Of a stretch of DNA of 64,000 nucleotides, positions 1-7,011 are shown piece after piece. The translations under genes were made by a program, and so were the position numbers. The notes beneath the pieces were generated by a model. The model ran no database searches. It was not told the origin of the DNA and saw only the letters and a program-made list of their open reading frames with translations. Numbering within the stretch: the first letter of the stretch is position 1; the number at the start of each line of letters is the position of its first letter. Origin of the DNA: Variovorax sp. TBS-050B (GTDB lineage Bacteria > Pseudomonadota > Gammaproteobacteria > Burkholderiales > Burkholderiaceae_C); the NCBI RefSeq assembly GCF_029893635.1, contig NZ_JARXYR010000002.1, forward strand, positions 2,703,001 through 2,767,000. Reading direction: 5' to 3'.

Positions 1-1
1 G

Positions 2-250
2 CAGCTGCCGCTCAAGGTGCGCATGCAGGTCGGCAGCTTCGACATGGTCTGCCGCATGGTCGAGCAGGGCGTGGGCATCGGGCTGCTGCCCTATGCGGCG
101 ATCGTGCCGCAGCTGCAGTGGCTGAAGCTGCGCTGCCTGAAGCTCGATGCGCCCTGGGCGGCGCGCCAGCATCTGCTGTGCGTGCGCAAGCAGCAGGCGC
201 TCACGGTGGCGGCGCGTTCGGTGCTCGACCACCTGCGCCGGCCGGACTGA
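2..250 (+). CDS. LysR-family transcriptional regulator, C-terminal fragment cut by window edge
   Basis: The frame is open from the first bases of the window and ends at a TGA at 248-250. The visible 82 or so residues contain the motif MVEQGVGIGLLPYAA, the usual last part of a LysR substrate-binding domain, where an effector pocket forms between two alpha/beta lobes. The DNA-binding helix-turn-helix lies outside the window. It runs in the same direction as the enolase-superfamily / Bug / arylmalonate decarboxylase operon that follows about 110 bp later, so it may regulate that operon; this is inferred from position. The family call rests on a short but characteristic segment. Confidence 0.75.
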   Translation, partial: QLPLKVRMQVGSFDMVCRMVEQGVGIGLLPYAAIVPQLQWLKLRCLKLDAPWAARQHLLCVRKQQALTVAARSVLDHLRRPD

Positions 251-264
251 CCCGCCGGCCGGGC

Positions 265-289
265 GAGGCTTCGCGCCCGGCGAAGCCTC
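265..289 (+). terminator. Hairpin after LysR gene, possible terminator
   Basis: A perfect 10-bp stem (GAGGCTTCGC at 265-274 pairing with GCGAAGCCTC at 280-289) surrounds a 5-nt loop, 15 bp after the LysR stop codon. There is no T-run behind it, so it may slow rather than fully end transcription, or it may be part of a dispersed GC-rich repeat. Confidence 0.45.
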
Positions 290-363
290 AGGCTCGCCAA
301 AAACGAATTGTTCTCCCGCCGCGCCCGCGCAAAGATGCGGCTGCACCCCCGAAGGAGACACTC

Positions 364-1518
364 TTGAAGATCGTTCGCGTCAGCGCCACGCCGCTGAACA
401 TTCCCGTCACCATCGACGTGGTCGGGCTGAACAAGCAGACCTCGCTCTCGATGTGCCTGGTCGAGATCGAGACCGACACCGGCCTCGTGGGCCATGGCAT
501 GACCGCCATCACCGAGGAGGAGATCGTCGCCGCCGCCGTGCGCGAGGTGGCAGGCCCCGCGCTCGTCGGCGAAGACCCGATGGCCACCGAGCGCCTCTGG
601 GAGAAGCTCTACTGGCTGCTCTCGCCGCGCGGCCAGACCGGCTATGCGAGCCATACCATCGCCGCGCTCGACATCGCCCTGTGGGACCTGAAGGGCAAGG
701 CGCTCGGCCAGCCGCTCTGGCGGCTCTTCGGCGGCGCGCGCGCCAAGGTGCCGGTGTATGCCACGTTCGGCTTCGGCTTCTTCGAGCGCGACCAGCTCGC
801 CGCGGCCGCGAAGCTCTGGGTGTCGCAGGGCTTCCAGCGCCTGAAGATGACCGTGGGCAACCATGCGCTCGCGCGCCGCGACGAGCCGCGCCCGCTCGAC
901 GAGGTGATCGCCGAGGACATGCGCCGCGTCGCGGCCGTGCGCGAGGCCGTGGGTCCCGACGTGAAGCTCTATGTCGATGCCAACTGCGGCCTCGACCTGT
1001 TCCATGCGAGCGAACTCGCGCAGCGCATCGAGCCCTACGGCATCAGCTTCTTCGAGGAGCCGCTGACGCAGAACGACGTGCGGCAGATGGCGCAGCTGCG
1101 CACGCGCACCCGCATTCCGCTCGCCTGCGGCCAGAACGAGGGCCTGGCCTTCCGCTTCCGCGACCTGCTGGTGCAGCAGGCGGCCGACGTGCTGCAGCCC
1201 AACGTGACGATCTCGGGCGGCTATTCGCAGTGCCTCAAGATCGCAGGCATGGCGGCGGCCTTCAACGTGCAGATCGACAACGGCGGCGCCTGGCCCTTCC
1301 ACAACATGCACCTGCATGCGGGCGTGTCGAACGGCGGGCTGGTCGAGTACCACTACGTCGCGGTGCAGATGCTCAAGCAGGTCTTCGACGGCCTGCCGGT
1401 GCCGGACCAGGGCTGGCTCACGCTGCCCGAGGCGTCGGGCCTGGGCTTCTCGCCCAATGCCGATCGCGTGCGCGAGCTCGCGAAGCTGCCGACCTCGCAA
1501 GGCAAGGGCAAGGCCTGA
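364..1518 (+). CDS. Mandelate racemase / muconate lactonizing enzyme family protein (enolase superfamily)
   Basis: A 384-residue protein of normal length for this family, which abstracts a proton next to a carboxylate with Mg2+ help. TTG at 364 is chosen because GAAGGAGA sits 6-13 bases upstream and the protein then begins LKIVRVSATPLN, the usual N-terminal strand. Probable metal ligands are D205 (YVDANCG), E231 or E232 (FFEEPL) and E259 (GQNEG). Two catalytic positions differ from mandelate racemase: the KxK motif reads K161-M-T163, and the Asp of the His-Asp dyad aligns with N280 (QPNVTISGG), while H313 remains. The reaction is therefore unclear, with a dehydratase or epimerase possible. 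It leads an operon with a Bug binding protein and an arylmalonate decarboxylase homologue, so its substrate may be a related 2-substituted acid (inference). Confidence 0.85.
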   Translation: MKIVRVSATPLNIPVTIDVVGLNKQTSLSMCLVEIETDTGLVGHGMTAITEEEIVAAAVREVAGPALVGEDPMATERLWEKLYWLLSPRGQTGYASHTIAALDIALWDLKGKALGQPLWRLFGGARAKVPVYATFGFGFFERDQLAAAAKLWVSQGFQRLKMTVGNHALARRDEPRPLDEVIAEDMRRVAAVREAVGPDVKLYVDANCGLDLFHASELAQRIEPYGISFFEEPLTQNDVRQMAQLRTRTRIPLACGQNEGLAFRFRDLLVQQAADVLQPNVTISGGYSQCLKIAGMAAAFNVQIDNGGAWPFHNMHLHAGVSNGGLVEYHYVAVQMLKQVFDGLPVPDQGWLTLPEASGLGFSPNADRVRELAKLPTSQGKGKA

Positions 1519-1585
1519 CCCGACCCTTCTTCTTTCCCCGAACAGGCCGCGCAGACGGCCACCGACCGAGACCCTTGGAGACACG

Positions 1586-2599
1586 ATGAAAGCCAAAGAC
1601 GATATTCCTCAGCCCGCACGCCGGCATGCGCTGCGCGCGGCCGTGGCCCTGGCCCTGGCCCTTGCGGGCGCGCTCGCCGCGCCCGCGGCCTGGGCCCAGA
1701 AGTACCCCGACAAGCCGATCCGCCTCGTCGTCGGCTACTCGGCCGGCGGCGGGGTCGATGCGGTCGCGCGGCTGCTCGGTACGCGGCTGTCGGCGGTGCT
1801 CGGCCAGCAGGTCATGGTCGACAACCGCACCGGCGCCACCGGCCTGATCGCGGCCGAGTACGTCGCCAAGTCGGCGCCCGACGGCTACACGCTGATGATG
1901 GGCGACAGCGCGCTGCTGGCCGCCAAGCTGCTGCAGCCGAAGATGACGATCGATCCGCTCACCAGCTTCAGGCCGGTGGCCGGGGCCTTCATCTCGCCGC
2001 TGATGATCGTCACGGGCAACGACTTCCCCGCGAAGACGCCGGCCGAATTCGTGAAGGAACTCAAGGCGCACCCGGGCCGCTATTCCTATGCCACCTCGGG
2101 CGTCGGCACGGTGCACCACCTGGGCTTCGAGATGCTCAAGCAAATGAGCGGCAGCCGCGTGGTGCACGTGCCCTACCGCGGCGCCGCGCAGATCGTGCCC
2201 GACGTGGTCGGCGGCCAGGTGCCGATCGGCGTGGTCAGCGCCACGGCCGGCATGGCGCAGGCGAAGGCGGGCAAGCTGCGCGCGGTGGCGCTCATGAACA
2301 GCGCCAAGCTCGAAGGCGCCGAGGGCGTGCCGGCGCTCGCCGAAGCGCTGCCGGGCTTCGACGTGGCGCCGCGCATCTTCGTGCTCGCGCCGGCCGGCAC
2401 GCCCGACGAGATCGTCGACAGGCTCTCGGCCGCGGTGAAGACCGTGCTCGACGCGCCCGAGACCGGTACCGCCGCCACCGCGCAGGGCACGCTGCGCGCC
2501 TACGCCACGCCGGCGCAGCTCGGCAAGGACCTGGCCGAGGAGACGAAGCGCTGGCAGCGCCTGATCGCCGAGCAGCAGATCGTGGCCGAGGGCAAGTAG
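1586..2599 (+). CDS. Bug/TctC-family tripartite tricarboxylate transporter substrate-binding protein
   Basis: A 337-residue periplasmic binding protein. The start at 1586 has GGAG eight bases ahead and gives a signal peptide with a basic start, a long Ala/Leu core and a cleavage site near AWAQ. The mature part opens YPDKPIRLVVGYSAGGG, the conserved first strand and carboxylate-binding loop of the Bug family, and later shows APDGYTL and HVPYRGAA. Bug proteins capture small carboxylates for TctAB permeases or act as sensors. No tctA or tctB is nearby, so it is an orphan. Its TAG stop is directly followed by the ATG of the decarboxylase gene, which argues for translational coupling and a shared ligand. 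Confidence 0.92.
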   Translation: MKAKDDIPQPARRHALRAAVALALALAGALAAPAAWAQKYPDKPIRLVVGYSAGGGVDAVARLLGTRLSAVLGQQVMVDNRTGATGLIAAEYVAKSAPDGYTLMMGDSALLAAKLLQPKMTIDPLTSFRPVAGAFISPLMIVTGNDFPAKTPAEFVKELKAHPGRYSYATSGVGTVHHLGFEMLKQMSGSRVVHVPYRGAAQIVPDVVGGQVPIGVVSATAGMAQAKAGKLRAVALMNSAKLEGAEGVPALAEALPGFDVAPRIFVLAPAGTPDEIVDRLSAAVKTVLDAPETGTAATAQGTLRAYATPAQLGKDLAEETKRWQRLIAEQQIVAEGK

Positions 2600-3313
2600 A
2601 TGGGCACCGCAACCCCGCACCTGGGCCTGATCGTTCCGCCCGCCGCGGGCGCCGTGCCGGTGGATGGACCGCTGCTCTACGGCGACCGCATCCGCTTCAG
2701 CGCGCTGGGGCTCGGCCTGGGCGAGATCTCCACCCGCGGCTACACCGAGGTGATCGATTCGGTGGTCGAGAAGGCCGTGGCGCTCCGGGCGCAGGGCGTG
2801 AGCGCGGTCTCGCTCATGGGCACCTCGCTGAGCTTCTTCCGCGGCGCGGCCTTCAATGCGGAGCTGCAGGCCGAGATGGCGCGCGCCACGGGCCTGCCCT
2901 GCACCACGATGAGCAACGCCATCGTCGGCGCGCTGCGCCACCTCGGCGTGCGGCGCGTGGCGGTGGCCACGGCCTACATCGACGAGGTCAACGCGCAGCT
3001 GCGCCGCTACCTCGAGGACAGCGGTTTCGAGCCGCTCGCGCTCGAGGGCCTCGCGATCTCCGACGTGCAGGCGGTGGGCCGCGTGCCCACGCAGGTATTG
3101 GTCGATCTCTGCCTGCGCGTGTTCGACGCCCAGCCCGGCGCCGACGGCATCCTGATCTCCTGCGGCGGCCTGGTCACGCTCGATGCGGTGCGCGAGGTCG
3201 AGGCGCAACTCGGCGTGCCGGTGGTGTCGAGCTCGCCCGCAGGCTTCTGGGACCTGGTGCGCACCGCAGGGCTCGATGCGCGCGCGCTGGGGAAGGGGAG
3301 GCTGTTCGGGTGA
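2600..3313 (+). CDS. amdA: Arylmalonate decarboxylase-like protein (Asp/Glu racemase superfamily)
   Basis: A 237-residue protein that resembles Bordetella arylmalonate decarboxylase along its whole length as I recall it; that enzyme decarboxylates alpha-aryl malonates to chiral arylacetates without a cofactor. Functional residues fall at the same numbers as in the Bordetella enzyme: G74-T75-S76 (MGTSLSF), Y126 (ATAYID), and C188-G189-G190 (LISCGGL), which are the proton donor cysteine and the dioxyanion pocket. The entry strand GLIVPPAAG and the end SSSPAGFWD are also present. Only one of the two racemase cysteines is present (residue 74 is Gly), which fits a decarboxylase rather than a racemase. 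The ATG begins immediately after the Bug gene stop. The related maleate isomerase family is the main alternative; the Gly/Cys pattern argues against it. Confidence 0.85.
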   Translation: MGTATPHLGLIVPPAAGAVPVDGPLLYGDRIRFSALGLGLGEISTRGYTEVIDSVVEKAVALRAQGVSAVSLMGTSLSFFRGAAFNAELQAEMARATGLPCTTMSNAIVGALRHLGVRRVAVATAYIDEVNAQLRRYLEDSGFEPLALEGLAISDVQAVGRVPTQVLVDLCLRVFDAQPGADGILISCGGLVTLDAVREVEAQLGVPVVSSSPAGFWDLVRTAGLDARALGKGRLFG

Positions 3314-3337
3314 TCGAAGGCTGTCGAAGACGGGCTT

Positions 3338-3448
3338 CCGGACGCAGAGGACGCGAAGATCCCGCGAAGAGCGCAAAAAAACAGCCAATCAAATTTTTAG
3401 GTCTTCCTTTCGCGTCCTTCGCGAAACCTTCGCGTCCTCTGCGTCCGG
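3338..3448. repeat. Long imperfect inverted repeat between convergent genes
   Basis: Two perfect 21-bp inverted arms, 3338-3358 and 3428-3448, flank about 70 bp whose inner ends (CGCGAAGAGCGC side and CGCGTCCTTCGCG side) also pair in part. The centre is AT-rich (CAATCAAATTTTT). The element lies between the decarboxylase and the convergent MmgE/PrpD gene, so its hairpin could end transcription both ways. Its size and symmetry suggest a dispersed, non-coding repeat element; copy number cannot be judged here. Confidence 0.7.
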
Positions 3449-3464
3449 CTGCCCGCTCCCGCAT

Positions 3465-4832
3465 TCACCCCAGCCATCGCCCCACACGCGCAGTCTCCTC
3501 GAGCGCCCAGATGCGCCCGCACAGCGCCTTCGCTTCCTCGGCCGAAACCCCGTCGCCATAGCGCGCAAGCCGCTGCATCTTGTCTTCGATCTCGGCGCGG
3601 CTCAGGCTGTTGCCCGGATCGCCCTTGGGCTCGTCCACGCGCCCGTGCAGCAGGCGGCCGTCGGCGGTGTGCACGCTGACCTTGCCGATCCAGCGCGCGG
3701 GGTAGGCCGCGTCGACCTCGGCATCGAGTTCCATCGCCACCTTGTCGCGGAACGCCGCCACCTCGGCCGCGAGGAAATCGCGGTCGAATTCGCCCAGGCC
3801 CGCGCGGCCGTGCACCGCGATCAGCCCCAGCACCGTGCCCATCGAGAACTTGCCCTGGTGCACCGTGGCCGGCACCGTCACGCGGCCGAGCACGTCGATC
3901 GCGCCCTGGTGCACGTGCGCCGTCACGCGCGCCACGTCGGCGGGCGCGAGGCGGTGCTGCGTCATCACCTGCAGCAGCGCATCGGCCGCGGGATGCGTGT
4001 GGCGGCACGAGGCGTGGTACTTGAACGAGGTCTCGGCCAGCGCCCAGCGCGTGCCGAGGCGGTCGGTGAGCCGGGCCGGATCGGCATCGCTCGACATGCC
4101 GGCCGCGAGCCCCTGCGCGCCTTCGAGGATCTTCGCGGCGCCGGTGAAGCCGTCCTGCGCGAGGTAGGCCGACATCAGTCCGCTCGCGGCCGCATGGGCG
4201 CAGTGCAGTTGCTTGGAGTCGGCCGCATCGCGCAGGAACTCCCACAGCCCCGCCGACTGCGTGCCCGCCGAGCCGAAGGCATGCAGCATCTGCTGCGGCG
4301 ACAGCCCGAGCAGCCGGCCCACCGCGGCGGCGGCCGCGAGGGTGCCCGCGGTCGCGGTGGTGTGGAAGACCTTGTAGTGCGAACGCCCGAGGAACTCGCC
4401 CGCGCGGATGCCCACCTCGTAGCCCGCGACCACCGCCGTGAGCAGCTGCGCGCCGCTCGCGCCGAGGCTCTGCGCCACCGCGAGCGCGGGTGCGATCACC
4501 ACCGCCGCCGGATGGAACACCGAGCCGTTGTGCACGTCGTCCTGCTCCACGAAATGCGAGGCCGCGGCATTGACCAGCGCCGCGAACATCGGCGACGTGG
4601 TGCGGCGCGAGGTCAGCAGCTCGCTCGGCCCGTCGGCCGGGCCCATCGTCAGTGCGAAGCGTTCGATGCTCTGCACCGGCCGCGCGCTGCGCGCCGCGAG
4701 CACCGAGCCCAGCCAGTCGAGCATCAGGTCCTCGGTGCGGCGCAGCACGGGTGCGGGAATGTCGGCGAGCTTCAACTCGGCAGCGAAGGCCGCGAGCACC
4801 AGGCTGGGATGGTCGATGGTGGCGGAAGTCAT
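3465..4832 (-). CDS. MmgE/PrpD family protein
   Basis: A 455-residue protein, the normal length for the MmgE/PrpD family, which includes 2-methylcitrate dehydratase, iminodisuccinate epimerase and cis-aconitate decarboxylase. Hallmarks are DWLGSVLAAR near residue 39, the segment VEQDDVHNGSVFHPAAVV near 95-112 with the conserved Asp-His pair, GYEVGIRAG, and KYHASCRHTHPAADAL near 275. The family works on di- and tricarboxylates by anti-elimination or epimerisation. It is the last gene of a leftward set after a citryl-CoA lyase-like gene and an acyl-CoA dehydrogenase, 109 bp from the latter. The exact substrate cannot be read from sequence. Confidence 0.88.
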   Translation of the reverse strand: MTSATIDHPSLVLAAFAAELKLADIPAPVLRRTEDLMLDWLGSVLAARSARPVQSIERFALTMGPADGPSELLTSRRTTSPMFAALVNAAASHFVEQDDVHNGSVFHPAAVVIAPALAVAQSLGASGAQLLTAVVAGYEVGIRAGEFLGRSHYKVFHTTATAGTLAAAAAVGRLLGLSPQQMLHAFGSAGTQSAGLWEFLRDAADSKQLHCAHAAASGLMSAYLAQDGFTGAAKILEGAQGLAAGMSSDADPARLTDRLGTRWALAETSFKYHASCRHTHPAADALLQVMTQHRLAPADVARVTAHVHQGAIDVLGRVTVPATVHQGKFSMGTVLGLIAVHGRAGLGEFDRDFLAAEVAAFRDKVAMELDAEVDAAYPARWIGKVSVHTADGRLLHGRVDEPKGDPGNSLSRAEIEDKMQRLARYGDGVSAEEAKALCGRIWALEETARVGRWLG

Positions 4833-4941
4833 GAAGGATCCTTTCGTGGAACACCGAGGAACCGGCTTTGCCGGGCCTCAGGTGTTGCCCCCGGTAGGGG
4901 GTTGGAGAAGCGACACGAAGTGCGCGAAGCCTGAGGGCGAG
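4833..4941. repeat. Intergenic repeat-like segment with GC hairpin
   Basis: This non-coding gap contains CCCCC-GGTA-GGGGG (4888-4901) and a CCTCAGG / CCTGAGG pair around it, followed by GCGACACGAAGTGCGCG. The pattern resembles the short palindromic repeats scattered between genes in Variovorax-type genomes. I see no gene in it. Confidence 0.4.
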
Positions 4942-6105
4942 TCAAAAAGATCGGGGCAGGCCGAGCATGTGCTCGGCCACGTAGCTCAGGATCAGGTTGG
5001 TCGAGATCGGCGCCACCTGGTAGAGCCGCGTCTCGCGGAACTTGCGTTCGATGTCGTATTCGCAGGCGAAGCCGAAGCCGCCATGGAACTGCAGGCAGGC
5101 ATTGGCGGCTTCCCAGCTCGCCTTGGCCGCGAGGTACTTCGCCATGTTGGCCTGCGCGCCGCAGGGCTCGCGGGCGTCGAACAGCCGGCAGGCCTCGTAG
5201 CGCATCAGGTTCGCGGCCTCCACCTCGACGAAGGCCTCGGCGATCGGGAACTGCACGCCCTGGTTCTGGCCGATCGGCCGGCCGAACACCACGCGCTCCT
5301 TGGTATAGGCCGTCACGCGGTCGATGAACCAGTAGCCGTCGCCGATGCATTCGGCCGCGATCAGCGTGCGCTCGGCATTGAGCCCGTCGAGGATGTAGCG
5401 GAAGCCCTGGCCTTCCTCGCCGATCAGGTTCTCGGCCGGGATCTCGAGGTTCTCGAAGAACAGCTCGTTGGTCTCGTGGTTCACCATGTTGAGGATCGGC
5501 CGCACCGTGAGCCCCTGGCCGATGGCCTCGCGCAGGTCGACGATGAAGATCGACATGCCTTCCGACTTCTTCTTCACTTCCGCGAGCGGCGTGGTGCGCG
5601 CGAGCAGGATCATCAGGTCCGAATGCTGGATGCGCGAGATCCACACCTTCTGGCCGTTGACGACGTAGCGGTCGCCCTTCCGCACGGCCGTGGTCTTGAT
5701 CTTCGTGGTGTCGGTGCCGGTGGTGGGCTCGGTCACGCCCATGGACTGCAGCCGCAGCGTGCCGTTCGCGATCTTCGGCAGGTAGGCGCGCTTCTGTTCT
5801 TCGCTGCCGTGGCGCAGCAGCGTGCCCATGTTGTACATCTGGCCGTGGCAGGCGCCCGAGTTGCCGCCGCAGCGGTTGATCTCTTCCATGATCACCGAGG
5901 CTTCGGTGAGCCCGAGGCCCGAGCCGCCGTATTCCTGCGGAATCAGCGCGGCCATCCAGCCGGCGCGCGTGAGCGCATCGACGAACTCGGCCGGATAGCC
6001 GCGCGCCTCGTCGATCCTGCGGAAGTAGGCATCCGGAAACTGCGCGCACAGGCCGCGCACCGCGTCGCGGATCTCGGGAAAGCTTTGGTCGTTGGCGTTG
6101 TTCAT
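4942..6105 (-). CDS. Acyl-CoA dehydrogenase family protein, atypical catalytic region
   Basis: A 387-residue flavoprotein of the acyl-CoA dehydrogenase fold: N-terminal helices, the central MGVTEPTTGTDTTKIKTTA flavin/substrate strand (near 125-145), NGQKVWIS, and the C-terminal KERVVFGRPIGQNQGVQFPIAE helix bundle. The usual end motif with catalytic Glu (YEGTxEIQ) is replaced by LYQVAPISTNLIL, and the alternative Glu site used by isovaleryl- and long-chain enzymes aligns with a Tyr (GDGYWF). The normal alpha-beta dehydrogenation base is thus not visible, so the reaction may differ. The ATG at 6103-6105 overlaps the stop of the upstream citryl-CoA lyase-like gene by 4 bp, so the two are translationally coupled. 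Confidence 0.85.
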   Translation of the reverse strand: MNNANDQSFPEIRDAVRGLCAQFPDAYFRRIDEARGYPAEFVDALTRAGWMAALIPQEYGGSGLGLTEASVIMEEINRCGGNSGACHGQMYNMGTLLRHGSEEQKRAYLPKIANGTLRLQSMGVTEPTTGTDTTKIKTTAVRKGDRYVVNGQKVWISRIQHSDLMILLARTTPLAEVKKKSEGMSIFIVDLREAIGQGLTVRPILNMVNHETNELFFENLEIPAENLIGEEGQGFRYILDGLNAERTLIAAECIGDGYWFIDRVTAYTKERVVFGRPIGQNQGVQFPIAEAFVEVEAANLMRYEACRLFDAREPCGAQANMAKYLAAKASWEAANACLQFHGGFGFACEYDIERKFRETRLYQVAPISTNLILSYVAEHMLGLPRSF

Positions 6106-6905
6106 CGTGCGGCGGCGTCCTGGCGCGGTTCGCTCGCTTCCTTCTCCACGCGCTGCCAGATCTCGATGGCCATGGGATCGTCGATCTCCTCGAGCAGGTG
6201 GCCCACGAGCCCGATCGCGCGCGCCATCACGCCCAGGCCGCGGATGATCTTCCACGGAAAGCCGAACTCGGCGGCAATGGCGCCGATGGCGCCGGTGGCA
6301 TTGACCGGCAGCGACTTGCCCGAGACGCGCTCGGCTTCTTGCTGCACCGCCTGCATCAGCGCGACGTAGTGCGTCGAGAGGCCGTTCTGCGCCGCGATCT
6401 CGAAGAGCCGCGGCGTGCGCGGATCGGCCGGCTTGTGCAGCGGATGCCCGAGGCCCGGCACGATCTGCCGGCGCGCGCGGTGGTCGGCAACGATCTGCTT
6501 CGCCATCTCGGCGAGCGGTCGCGCGGGCTGCTGGCCGAAGGGGATCGCCTCGTAGAGCATCTTCGCCGCGCCTTCGGTGCTGCCCACGAACACCGTGCCC
6601 AGGCCGCAGAGGCCCGCGGCCACCGCGGCCTGCAGCGCCTCGGGCGCGCCCGCGTAGGTCAGGCGCGCGGCCAGGGCGCTTGGCGTGATGCCGTGCTCGA
6701 CCAGCGTCACCACGATGGCGTTGAAGGTGACCGATTCCTGCGGCGTGGGAATGCGGCCCGTGAGTTCGAGAAAGGCCATGTCGCCGAGATTCAGGTGGCC
6801 GAGGATCTCGGAGGGCAGGTCGCGCCCGCGCACCGTGATGCGGTCGGGCGTGCTGCGGCCGAGCTCGGTGTGCAGCGGCTTCTTGATGATCGGTGTCGTC
6901 GTCAT
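6102..6905 (-). CDS. Citryl-CoA lyase-like protein (citrate synthase superfamily, short form)
   Basis: A 267-residue protein matching the short citrate synthase-type family usually named citryl-CoA lyase; full citrate synthases are about 430 residues. Visible landmarks are VPGLGHPLHKPADPR near 150 (the active-site histidine region), NATGAIGAIAAEFGFP near 200, and GLVGHLLEEIDDP near the C-terminus. Family members catalyse aldol-type C-C bond making or breaking between a CoA thioester and a keto acid. It is the first gene of a leftward operon with the overlapping acyl-CoA dehydrogenase and MmgE/PrpD, and is divergent from a fused acyl-CoA dehydrogenase. A retro-aldol step in the degradation of a CoA-activated acid is likely but inferred. 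Confidence 0.85.
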   Translation of the reverse strand: MTTTPIIKKPLHTELGRSTPDRITVRGRDLPSEILGHLNLGDMAFLELTGRIPTPQESVTFNAIVVTLVEHGITPSALAARLTYAGAPEALQAAVAAGLCGLGTVFVGSTEGAAKMLYEAIPFGQQPARPLAEMAKQIVADHRARRQIVPGLGHPLHKPADPRTPRLFEIAAQNGLSTHYVALMQAVQQEAERVSGKSLPVNATGAIGAIAAEFGFPWKIIRGLGVMARAIGLVGHLLEEIDDPMAIEIWQRVEKEASEPRQDAAAR

Positions 6906-7011
6906 GCCCCGAATCTATGCCGCCGCGCGCGCCGGTGGTTCTGCGATTGCGAAACCCTCCCTTCCGCAAATGCGAATGCCGCGCGCGGCATGCTTCTGCG
7001 ACGCTGCGGCG
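6906..7011. promoter_or_regulatory. Divergent intergenic region between two catabolic units
   Basis: This 106-bp gap must hold promoters for the leftward citryl-CoA lyase unit and the rightward fused acyl-CoA dehydrogenase unit. It has the locally AT-richer words CTGCGATTGCGAAACC and CCGCAAATGCGAATGC, where TGCGATTGCGA and CGCAAATGCGAA are similar and partly repeated. No regulator gene sits beside it, and no confident operator can be named. Confidence 0.35.
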
